Positions 1 to 5,815 of a stretch of DNA of 6,715 nucleotides are shown in pieces. The notes beneath the pieces were generated by a model. The model searched no databases. It was not told the DNA's origin and saw only the letters and a list, made by a program, of their open reading frames with translations. Source of the stretch: an uncultured Verrucomicrobiales bacterium (lineage in GTDB: Bacteria > Verrucomicrobiota > Verrucomicrobiia > Verrucomicrobiales > Akkermansiaceae); assembly GCA_938001985.1 (NCBI GenBank), contig CALLBE010000038.1, positions 1 through 6,715 of the forward strand, given 5' to 3'. The translations under genes and the position numbers were made by a program. Numbering within the stretch: position 1 is the first letter of the stretch; each line of letters opens with the position of its first letter.

Positions 1-467
1 ACCTGCTCAAGAACGTTGTAAAAATCAGCACCTACACGGTCAAGTTTGTTAACGTAGATTACACGAGATACACCTGCGTCATCTGCATAACGCCAGTTAG
101 TTTCAGACTGAGGCTCAACACCACCAGATCCACAGAATACACCCACGCCACCATCAAGAACCTTGAGTGAACGGTAAACTTCTACGGTGAAGTCAACGTG
201 ACCCGGAGTGTCGATGATGTTGAAACGGTGTTTCTCAAACTGGTTGTCTTCACCTGCCCAGAAAGCCGTGGTTGCAGCCGACTGAATGGTGATACCACGC
301 TCAGCTTCTTGCTCCATGAAGTCAGTGGTTGATTCACCATCGTGAACTTCACCAATTTTATGAATTTTTCCTGTAAGAGAAAGGATTCGTTCTGTTGTGG
401 TTGTTTTGCCCGCATCCACGTGGGCAAAGATTCCAATATTACGATATTTACTAAGATCTGCTGACAT
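1..467 (-). CDS. fusA: Elongation factor G, N-terminal part (truncated by window edge)
   Basis: This is the GTPase domain of a translational elongation factor G, which drives ribosomal translocation (and, with RRF, ribosome recycling) in the cytosol. I translated the - strand from the ATG at 467-465; 155 codons are present and the C-terminal part lies beyond the left edge. It starts [20 protein letters not shown]. The G1 loop is AHVDAGKT (residues 15-22), the switch I region contains ERGIT (56-60), G3 is DTPGH (86-90) and G4 is NKLD (140-143). G4 is usually NKMD in the main EF-G. Together with [14 protein letters not shown] (115-128), this resembles the EF-G2-type paralogues known from Vibrio and Pseudomonas, so it may not be the only EF-G in the genome. 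A possible Shine-Dalgarno AAGGAT (486-481) lies 13 nt upstream, rather far. The gene diverges from gpmI and is not next to rpsL, rpsG or tuf on the visible side. The family call is very secure; the paralogue class is inferred. Confidence 0.96.
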   Translation of the reverse strand, partial: MSADLSKYRNIGIFAHVDAGKTTTTERILSLTGKIHKIGEVHDGESTTDFMEQEAERGITIQSAATTAFWAGEDNQFEKHRFNIIDTPGHVDFTVEVYRSLKVLDGGVGVFCGSGGVEPQSETNWRYADDAGVSRVIYVNKLDRVGADFYNVLEQ

Positions 468-592
468 AACTGTACAATTTATCCTTGTTGCTAAGTTTAT
501 TGCTAGCGGTTCGTTTCTATTTGGCAATCATAGATTTATCTTTTTGAAAAAATACCTGAACGAGGTTTTTTAGGGGAAGGCTTATTTTTTTC

Positions 593-606
593 AAAACCGA
601 GGTTTT
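593..606. repeat. Interrupted palindrome AAAACC-GA-GGTTTT
   Basis: Two perfect 6-bp arms are separated by 2 bp in the divergent fusA/gpmI intergenic region. The right half, CGAGGTTTT (598-606), recurs as a direct copy at 561-569. This geometry fits a dimeric repressor or activator site, but with AT-rich arms it could also arise by chance. No regulator can be named. Confidence 0.3.
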
Positions 607-671
607 AATGCTTCAGTTAACTAGGAGTAATGTATTGATTTTTAAAGGTTTAATAAGGGTTTGAGACTCTC

Positions 672-700
672 TTGATAAAAAACTCCTTTAATATTCAATA
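672..700 (+). promoter_or_regulatory. Weak candidate promoter for gpmI
   Basis: TTGATA (672-677) and TCAATA (695-700) are separated by 17 bp, in the sigma70 arrangement. Transcription from here would leave a leader of roughly 15 nt before the gpmI ATG at 723. The -35 matches consensus at 4 of 6 positions (TTGAxA type) and the -10 is poor, so this is only the best of several weak options. Confidence 0.2.
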
Positions 701-722
701 AACCCTGCTAAAAAACTCGGCA

Positions 723-2267
723 ATGTCGAAGAAACCAGTTGTTCTTATTATTCGTGATGGTTGGGGTGAAAACCCAGGCGGTAAAGCCACAGCTGAGCAG
801 GATGGAAATGCTGTCATTCTAGCTGATACTCCTTTTCACGATTATTTAAATGCGAGATACCCTAAATCATTCTTAAGTGCTTCAGGCCTTGATGTTGGAT
901 TGCCAGCAGGTCAGATGGGGAACTCAGAAGTGGGGCATTTGAATTTAGGTGCTGGCCGTATTGTTTATCAGGATTTAACACGTATTAATAAGTGTATTCA
1001 GGATGGTGAACTGGGTTCTCAGCCTGTGCTGGCAAATGCTTTCTCTTTAGCAAAGGAGTCAGGTAAGCGTATTCACTTATTCGGTTTGGCTTCAGATGGT
1101 GGTGTTCATTCTCACCAAGATCACATGGCAGAAGTGGTTAAAGAAGCTACGGCTGCAGGTGTCGAAGAGATTTACTTACACGCGATCACGGATGGTCGAG
1201 ACACGTCTCCAAAGGGCGGGGCTGACTATTTAGCAAAACTGGAAGCGGATATTGAAGGTTCGAATGGTAAAATAGCGACGGTGATTGGGCGTTATTTTGC
1301 AATGGATAGAGATAAGCGCTGGGACCGAAACAAGCTGGCTTGGGATGCGTTCATGCTAGGTAAGGGAGAGTCCATTGTTGATAAAAAACCATCAGAAGCG
1401 GTAGCGGCTTGCTATTTAGGTGATGATGCGACGAGTGACGAGTTTCATCAGCCTATGATTTTTGAATTGCCGAATCAGCAGCGAATTCAAGAAGACGACG
1501 TGGTGATCTTCTTAAATTTCAGAGCGGATAGAGCTCAGCAATTGACACAGGCGTTTACGATTCCTGATTTTGATGGTTTTGACAGAGAAGTGACTCCTAA
1601 GGTGAATTACTTCACGATGACGGAGTATAATCCTGACTATGATTGTGAAGTTATCTTCCCACCAAGTACTTATCCTAATGTTTTAGGTGAAGTCGTTGCT
1701 GAAGCTGGGTTAACTCAGTTAAGAATTGCTGAAACCGAAAAGTATCCACATGTGACCTATTTCTTTGATGGTGGTGTGGAGATGGAGTTGAAAGGCAAGG
1801 AGAAGGAGTTGATTCAATCTCCTAATGTTGCGACTTACGATCTTCAGCCTGAAATGAGTACGAACCAAGTTTTGGATAGACTGATTCCTCGCTTGAAAGA
1901 GTTTGATCTAGTAATCCTTAATTTTGCCAACCCTGACATGGTGGGGCATACGGGAGATGTTGCTGCTGTGTGTAAAGCGGTTGAAACTATTGACGCCGGC
2001 GTGAAAGCGGTGACAGAAGAGGTTTTAAGATTGGATGGTAAGCTTTTGATTACGGCAGACCATGGTAACTGTGAATACATGGTGAAGTCTGATGGCTCGC
2101 CTCATACTGCTCACACGACTTACCCTGTGCATATTTATTATGTTGCCAATGATGTAGAAGGCGTTGAGCTGCGAGATGGTATACTAGCCGATGTTGCACC
2201 TACCTTATTGGAGCTGTTAAATGTACCTAAGCCTGAAGAAATGAGCGGGGACGCTTTATTGAAGTAG
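723..2267 (+). CDS. gpmI: 2,3-bisphosphoglycerate-independent phosphoglycerate mutase (iPGM)
   Basis: This glycolytic and gluconeogenic enzyme interconverts 3- and 2-phosphoglycerate through a phosphoserine intermediate, using two Mn(II) ions. The 514 residues match the family length, and the alkaline-phosphatase-like residues are complete. The nucleophile is Ser68 in MGNSEVGH (65-72). Metal site 2 is D12, S68, D446 and H447 (ADHGN); site 1 is D405, H409 (NPDMVGHTG) and H464 (HTAHT). Substrate contacts include H129 (DGGVHSH), R159/D160 (TDGRD), R190 and R196 (GRYFAMDRD), R267/R270 (NFRADR) and K340 (ETEKYPH). These roles are transferred from the Bacillus enzyme. The loop after DGWG reads ENPGGKATAEQDGNA, a form I associate with Verrucomicrobia. 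The start gives the canonical MSKKPVVLII, although no Shine-Dalgarno lies upstream of it. It is first in a possible four-gene run; the amidase gene begins 114 bp downstream. This call is secure. Confidence 0.98.
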   Translation: MSKKPVVLIIRDGWGENPGGKATAEQDGNAVILADTPFHDYLNARYPKSFLSASGLDVGLPAGQMGNSEVGHLNLGAGRIVYQDLTRINKCIQDGELGSQPVLANAFSLAKESGKRIHLFGLASDGGVHSHQDHMAEVVKEATAAGVEEIYLHAITDGRDTSPKGGADYLAKLEADIEGSNGKIATVIGRYFAMDRDKRWDRNKLAWDAFMLGKGESIVDKKPSEAVAACYLGDDATSDEFHQPMIFELPNQQRIQEDDVVIFLNFRADRAQQLTQAFTIPDFDGFDREVTPKVNYFTMTEYNPDYDCEVIFPPSTYPNVLGEVVAEAGLTQLRIAETEKYPHVTYFFDGGVEMELKGKEKELIQSPNVATYDLQPEMSTNQVLDRLIPRLKEFDLVILNFANPDMVGHTGDVAAVCKAVETIDAGVKAVTEEVLRLDGKLLITADHGNCEYMVKSDGSPHTAHTTYPVHIYYVANDVEGVELRDGILADVAPTLLELLNVPKPEEMSGDALLK

Positions 2268-2381
2268 ACTAGCTGTAATCTGATTCTAATAGGCTTTTCT
2301 TAAGTTCGATAGAAATTCTAGAGCTCAAGTTAAGCGATTGGGAGATTGTATATCTTATAGGGTCTCTGCTACCATCATCAA

Positions 2382-3407
2382 ATGAAGCGTGCTTTTTGTA
2401 GGTTAATCTTATTCATGTTGAGCGCCACTCTTGTGGGTGCTGAGACGTGGGATGTGCAAAAGGAAGGTTCTTTTGAGTACGTTAAGGCCTCTCAGGTTAA
2501 GGAGTTTTATGGGTTTTCTACATTAACGGTTGAGGAGGACTTCTTCGAGCTTGAGACGTCTGATCTTAGGTTTTCTTTTGAAGAAGGGCGCTCCGTAATG
2601 ATGGTGAACGGGATTAGGCATGTCTTGACCACTCCTAACCTGGTGCGAGGGAGCGAGGCTTTGATAGGGAAGCGTGATGTGATTTTTTTAATCGACCCTA
2701 TTTTACGTCCTGACCATTTGAAAAAAGTACAGCCGTTGGATGTTATCGTCATTGATCCCGGTCATGGGGGGAAGGACCCAGGGACACAGTGCGCCTTGGG
2801 GTATGAAAGTGAATTGAATCTCATCATTGCCAAAAAGGTAAAAGCTCAGCTAGTGAAGCAGTTGGGTGATCGTGTTCGGGTTTTATTAACTCGTTATGAG
2901 AATAAGACGCTTTCGTTAAGAGAGCGGGTTGATATTGTCACCAAGTATCCGAACTCTATTGTTGTGAGTATTCATGGGAATGGTATTGGGGGGATTCAGG
3001 CCAAGTCAATTGAGGGGGTGGAGACCTTCATCATGTCTCCTGAGGGTGTGGCTGGTTATAATACGGCAAATACAAGTTCCGTTGATCAGCGTCGCTTGGG
3101 GAATAACTTTGATCAGAGTAATGCTATTTTAGGAACATCCATTCATACAGAATTAATCAAAGCCTTGCCTCAAGCTAAGGATAGAGGGCTTAAGCGTGCG
3201 CGTTTTGCTTTGGTGCAAGCGGTTCCGGTTCCTGGAGTCTTGATCGAGACTGGTTTTTTAACCCATCCTGAGGAGCATAAGCGGCTTTTTAATGAAAAGT
3301 ATCAAGATCGAATTGCGCTAGCGGTTACTAAGGGCTTGGTTCGTTATTATAATGTGAGTCGTTTTGTGAACGAGGTGTTTCGATTGAGGGAGGGGATTTC
3401 CGAATAA
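2382..3407 (+). CDS. Secreted N-acetylmuramoyl-L-alanine amidase (Amidase_3 family)
   Basis: This is a zinc-dependent peptidoglycan hydrolase that cleaves the bond between MurNAc and L-alanine of the stem peptide, probably in the periplasm. Residues 1-20 form a signal peptide: positive N-terminus (MKR), hydrophobic core, and a likely cleavage at VGA|E. The catalytic Amidase_3 domain spans about 120-325. The zinc ligands expected for the family are present: H128 in DPGHGGKDPG, E142 in GYESELNL and H198 in SIHGNG. The catalytic glutamate is E289 in GVLIETGFLTHPEE. Residues 22-110 form a separate region resembling the beta-rich copper-amine-oxidase-N-like or AMIN-type modules of other amidases, with VNGIRH and a DPILRP ending; this assignment is tentative. 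No transmembrane segment follows the signal peptide. No Shine-Dalgarno lies upstream, but the signal peptide supports this ATG. A LysM gene follows 97 bp downstream, consistent with a cell-wall role such as daughter-cell separation or wall turnover. Confidence 0.93.
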   Translation: MKRAFCRLILFMLSATLVGAETWDVQKEGSFEYVKASQVKEFYGFSTLTVEEDFFELETSDLRFSFEEGRSVMMVNGIRHVLTTPNLVRGSEALIGKRDVIFLIDPILRPDHLKKVQPLDVIVIDPGHGGKDPGTQCALGYESELNLIIAKKVKAQLVKQLGDRVRVLLTRYENKTLSLRERVDIVTKYPNSIVVSIHGNGIGGIQAKSIEGVETFIMSPEGVAGYNTANTSSVDQRRLGNNFDQSNAILGTSIHTELIKALPQAKDRGLKRARFALVQAVPVPGVLIETGFLTHPEEHKRLFNEKYQDRIALAVTKGLVRYYNVSRFVNEVFRLREGISE

Positions 3408-3504
3408 GGAATTGGATAAGGTAGAGCCTAGTGGTTTTACTTTATGCTAAAAAAACTTTTGAAGATTAGCTGAGAGTGTTACTTTTTTAAAGCTTACGAA
3501 GTAG

Positions 3505-3945
3505 ATGAGATCGCGCCGAAAGAAAACGAATAGATGGTCCCGAGGGAGTGCTTATCAAGACTACTATCGGTTGAATGTGCGTTTGGATGAGGTCAAGAGC
3601 GAGTCCAATGATAAGGTTGCGGGTAAATTATTGTTAATAGGGGGTGTGTTTTTGCTGGGGGTGATTTGTATGTTTGTTCATGCGTATCTAACTCAAGGGA
3701 TTCAAAAGCCAATCATCACTCATGTGAAGGAGTCGAGAGAGCTGGATGTTCCTTACTTTGCGTTGACGGAGAAAGAGTTGGAGCTGTATCAGGATTATAA
3801 AATACAGAAGGGAGATACGCTTTGGAGTATTTCAAAAAAACTGAAGCTTCCTCTTAAAAAAATCAAATCTATCAACAAAATGAGTTCGGATAATATCACG
3901 GTTGGTCAGGAAATTAAAATTCCTGTGAAAAAAAAGTTGCCTTAA
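3505..3945 (+). CDS. Single-pass membrane protein with C-terminal LysM domain
   Basis: This is a 146-residue protein of unknown precise role, probably anchored in the inner membrane with a peptidoglycan-binding domain outside. The N-terminus is highly basic (MRSRRKKTNRWSR). One hydrophobic segment spans about 39-62, and the positive-inside rule places the N-terminus in the cytosol. After a linker (63-96) comes one LysM module at about 98-141: YKIQKGDTLWSISKKL, then IKSINKMSSDNITVGQEIKIP. Known LysM modules bind N-acetylglucosamine-containing glycans. There is no catalytic domain, so it may be a wall-tethering or scaffold protein working with the amidase encoded 97 bp upstream; that is inferred from proximity. 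The LysM half is lysine-rich and its DNA carries three long A runs (3834-3840, 3856-3862, 3928-3935). The upstream region has at best a weak GAAG next to the start. rplS starts 41 bp downstream. Confidence 0.85.
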   Translation: MRSRRKKTNRWSRGSAYQDYYRLNVRLDEVKSESNDKVAGKLLLIGGVFLLGVICMFVHAYLTQGIQKPIITHVKESRELDVPYFALTEKELELYQDYKIQKGDTLWSISKKLKLPLKKIKSINKMSSDNITVGQEIKIPVKKKLP

Positions 3946-3986
3946 TGGATAACTAAGGTTAAAAAAACCATCCAATTTTTCTCACT

Positions 3987-4337
3987 ATGAACATTATCAC
4001 TAAAATCGAACAAGAACAGTTAAAGGAAGAAGTCGCTGATTTCAATGTAGGTGATTCTGTTAAAGTTCATACTCGAGTAAAAGAAGGCAATAAAGAGCGT
4101 ATTCAGATTTATGCTGGATTGGTTATTGCTCGTAAGGGTGGTGGCGTAAACGCATCATTCACAGTTCGTAAGATTTCTTATGGACAAGGTGTTGAGCGTG
4201 TGTTCCCAGTTCACACACCAAGAATTGAGAAAATCGAAGTGATCTCAAGAGGTAAAGTGAGAAGAGCTAAGTTGAATTACTTGAGAGACCGTATTGGTAA
4301 AAAAGCTCTTTTAGTTAAAGCTTCGAATAAGAAGTAA
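3987..4337 (+). CDS. rplS: 50S ribosomal protein L19
   Basis: L19 is a large-subunit ribosomal protein at the 30S-50S interface. The 116 residues match the usual family length, and hallmark segments are present: [20 protein letters not shown] (19-38), [15 protein letters not shown] (39-53), [20 protein letters not shown] (58-77), [20 protein letters not shown] (78-97) and [10 protein letters not shown] (98-107). In many bacteria rplS ends an rpsP-rimM-trmD-rplS operon; here its upstream neighbour is a LysM gene, so that arrangement is broken. The bases before the ATG are pyrimidine-rich (TTTTTCTCACT) with no Shine-Dalgarno, which is notable for a gene expected to be highly expressed. A weak bulged hairpin (3946-3974) lies just upstream. 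A strong terminator follows 27 bp after the stop codon. The identity is secure. Confidence 0.98.
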   Translation: MNIITKIEQEQLKEEVADFNVGDSVKVHTRVKEGNKERIQIYAGLVIARKGGGVNASFTVRKISYGQGVERVFPVHTPRIEKIEVISRGKVRRAKLNYLRDRIGKKALLVKASNKK

Positions 4338-4364
4338 TCTTAAATTCTTTATTATATAACTACG

Positions 4365-4390
4365 AAGCCAGTCATGTGACTGGCTTTTTT
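4365..4390 (+). terminator. Rho-independent terminator after rplS
   Basis: A perfect 9-bp stem, AAGCCAGTC (4365-4373) with GACTGGCTT (4378-4386), encloses a 4-nt loop ATGT and runs into a T tract ending at 4390. It begins 27 bp after the rplS stop and probably ends the transcript of the gpmI-to-rplS run. The T-rich tail is on the + strand side; on the other strand the tract before the stem is weaker, so its main direction is +. Confidence 0.92.
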
Positions 4391-4439
4391 ATTGTTCTCG
4401 CTACCTGTTTTAGAAAGGGAGCTAAACGTGGAGTGTTTC

Positions 4440-4469
4440 AAATACAGGGTCTCGAAATACAGTACTTCG
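4440..4469. repeat. Imperfect 15-bp tandem repeat upstream of the dehydrogenase gene
   Basis: Two adjacent 15-bp units, AAATACAGGGTCTCG and AAATACAGTACTTCG, match at 11 of 15 positions. They begin at 4440 and 4455 and share the 8-mer AAATACAG. They lie about 100-130 bp before the dehydrogenase start, where an upstream binding site could sit. No regulator can be assigned and chance is possible. Confidence 0.3.
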
Positions 4470-4568
4470 TGATGATTTGGTTTTTATTTTTGAGATGTCT
4501 CTAATTGTCGCAAAATTTATATAAAAGTGAGATTGTATTTTGTGAGTAGATAGCTCAATGTTTTCGCC

Positions 4569-5594
4569 ATGAGCTTAGATACTAAGGAGAAAATTTTTGT
4601 CAGTGAAATATCTTACAATAAGGCGAAGGCTACATTTGAAGAGTTAACCGCTTCAACTGAGTTTGAATTTGTGGGAGTACCTGAGGAGGAGTCTGCTTTG
4701 GCAGATAATATTAAATCGAACGGTGTTCGTGGTTTTATTGCCGATTTATATCCTTATGAAGGAGCTCTTTATGAGGCTTTGGGAGAGAATGGCGCGATTT
4801 CTAGATATGGAGTGGGTCACGATAGTATTGATAAGCAAAAGGCGACAGCAGCAGGTGTTCATGTTGCGAATACACCAGGCGTTTTAAATAATGCAGTCGC
4901 AGAGCAAGCAATTTGGTTTTTAGGAGCTTTGGCGCGTAAGGTGGTTTCAACTGATCGTGGCATGAGAGCTAATCAGTGGGCGCCAGAACAAGGTGTTGAG
5001 GTTAAGGGACGTAAGTTAACTATCCTTGGGTTTGGTCGTATTGGGCAAGAGATTTGTCGTAAGGCTGTCTTTGGTTTGGGTATGGACGTGACTGGTTATG
5101 ATTTAGCAACTCAGGATGATTTTGTGAGATTCTCTGGGAAATCATCATTTGAAGAGTTTCAAAAAGAGGTTCCTGTTTCGAAAATTTCTAATGATTTGAA
5201 AGAGGCTGTTTCTGATGCTGACTTCGTAATTATTATGATGGCGGTTACGCCTGAAACGGTTGGTTTTGCTAATAAAGAGCTCTTCAGTTATATGAAGCCT
5301 TCTGCTCAGTTGATTAATACAGCTCGTGGCGCATTGGTTAATGAGAATGATTTGTACGATGCTTTGCAAGCTGGTGACATCACGGGTGCTGCTTTAGATG
5401 TCTTCATCGAGGAGCCTTATAAGCCACAAGACGAAAGCAAAGACTTGAGAACACTTCAGAATATTGTGATCACACCGCACGTGGCATCCAATACGGAAGA
5501 AACAAACCATGCGATGGCGACGACAGCGGCTCACAATGTCATGACGATTTTAACGGAAGGTGCTGACGCTTGTAAAAATATTGTGAATCGTTAA
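4569..5594 (+). CDS. D-isomer-specific 2-hydroxyacid dehydrogenase (possible phosphoglycerate dehydrogenase type)
   Basis: This is an NAD(P)-dependent oxidoreductase of 341 residues that interconverts a D-2-hydroxyacid and its 2-oxoacid in the cytosol. The catalytic domain has RYGVGHDSID (79-88) followed by NTPG (101-104). The Rossmann glycine motif is GFGRIG (154-159), and D178 in GYD ends the next strand, suggesting NAD preference. The family's catalytic triad is intact: R253 (NTARGALVN), E282 (IEEP) and H304 (TPHVAS). Residues of about 179-212 form a longer, charged segment than usual between the second Rossmann strand and DADFVIIMM. There is no C-terminal ACT domain, unlike E. coli SerA. 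The substrate cannot be read from sequence; 3-phosphoglycerate, hydroxypyruvate/glyoxylate or D-lactate are all possible. cysE downstream (221 bp) weakly favours serine metabolism. No Shine-Dalgarno is seen before the ATG; an out-of-frame ATG lies 11 bp upstream. It probably has its own promoter, because a strong terminator separates it from rplS. Confidence 0.93.
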   Translation: MSLDTKEKIFVSEISYNKAKATFEELTASTEFEFVGVPEEESALADNIKSNGVRGFIADLYPYEGALYEALGENGAISRYGVGHDSIDKQKATAAGVHVANTPGVLNNAVAEQAIWFLGALARKVVSTDRGMRANQWAPEQGVEVKGRKLTILGFGRIGQEICRKAVFGLGMDVTGYDLATQDDFVRFSGKSSFEEFQKEVPVSKISNDLKEAVSDADFVIIMMAVTPETVGFANKELFSYMKPSAQLINTARGALVNENDLYDALQAGDITGAALDVFIEEPYKPQDESKDLRTLQNIVITPHVASNTEETNHAMATTAAHNVMTILTEGADACKNIVNR

Positions 5595-5658
5595 TTTTAA
5601 CTCTACTTATCTAGCTTCTCATTTTGAAGTTGAGTTGGGTGAGTTGATTTAAAAGCAA

Positions 5659-5728
5659 AGAAGGCTCCATTACTGATAATTTGATTTAATTTTAAGTCTT
5701 AGAGTTTTCTTTCTTTAGTTGGCCTTCT
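5659..5728 (+). promoter_or_regulatory. Possible competing (antiterminator-like) pairing before the terminator upstream of cysE
   Basis: AGAAGGC occurs at 5659-5665 and again as the 3' arm of the terminator (5734-5740). The terminator's 5' arm, GCCTTCT (5722-5728), can therefore pair with either copy, and pairing with the upstream one would dissolve the terminator. This is the geometry of an attenuator, but no known riboswitch motif, leader peptide or protein site is recognisable. The duplicated 7-mer could be chance. Confidence 0.25.
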
Positions 5729-5749
5729 GTTTTAGAAGGCTATTTTTTT
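5722..5749 (+). terminator. Rho-independent terminator between the dehydrogenase gene and cysE
   Basis: A 7-bp stem, GCCTTCT (5722-5728) with AGAAGGC (5734-5740), has loop GTTTT and is followed by TATTTTTTT (5741-5749). It lies 127 bp after the dehydrogenase stop and 66 bp before the cysE start. It should separate the two transcripts unless it is bypassed by the alternative pairing described for 5659-5728. Confidence 0.87.
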
Positions 5750-5779
5750 ATCCCCATATTTTGCGGGTTGCACTCACCT

Positions 5780-5808
5780 TTAATAAACGTATTCTAATCG
5801 GGTATATT
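5780..5808 (+). promoter_or_regulatory. Candidate cysE promoter, close enough for a leaderless transcript
   Basis: TATATT (5803-5808) is a good -10 hexamer, 17 bp after the moderate -35 match TTAATA (5780-5785). With the usual 6-8 bp from -10 to the start of transcription, RNA would begin at about 5815-5816, on or next to the A of the cysE ATG. The promoter lies downstream of the 5722-5749 terminator, so it would give cysE independent expression. Confidence 0.45.
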
Positions 5809-5815
5809 CACACAC

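Larger units (their letters stand above)
468..722. promoter_or_regulatory. Divergent intergenic region between fusA and gpmI
   Basis: These 255 bp separate two divergently transcribed genes and must hold both start signals, but no strong sigma70 promoter stands out. On the - strand TATGAT (532-527) is a good -10 hexamer without a clear -35, and would give fusA a leader of about 50 nt. On the + strand the best pair is listed separately. The region also contains a 14-bp interrupted palindrome (593-606) and an inverted repeat, AGGGTTT at 656-662 with AAACCCT at 700-706, that would fall in or near the gpmI leader. I found no small ORF or RNA gene. Confidence 0.4.

Noticed and set aside
182..436. 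84-codon open frame on the - strand overlapping fusA
   Set aside because: It reads another frame of the fusA GTPase domain, which is unmistakable in the frame starting at 467.
1844..2080. 78-codon open frame on the - strand inside gpmI
   Set aside because: It is antisense to a conserved catalytic region of gpmI, has no recognisable domain and no start signal; it is a shadow frame.
2310..2320. Palindrome TAGAAATTCTA between gpmI and the amidase gene
   Set aside because: The arms are only 5 bp and AT-rich around a single centre base, it has no T tract, and such a palindrome is expected by chance in AT-rich DNA.
2268..2381. Terminator at the end of gpmI
   Set aside because: No GC-rich stem followed by a T tract is found in this gap, so readthrough into the amidase gene remains possible.
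2507..2752. 81-codon open frame on the - strand inside the amidase gene
   Set aside because: It is antisense to the N-terminal module of a well-supported gene, with no family resemblance.
3946..3980. Hairpin with T-rich tail between the LysM gene and rplS as a terminator
   Set aside because: The stem has only 4 and 5 bp segments separated by a 6-nt one-sided bulge, and it would cut off rplS 12 nt before its start with no other promoter visible; it is too weak to call.
4663..5369. Two 74-codon open frames (+ 4663-4887 and - 5145-5369) inside the dehydrogenase gene
   Set aside because: Both lie wholly within a gene with an intact catalytic triad and NAD motif and show no protein-like features.
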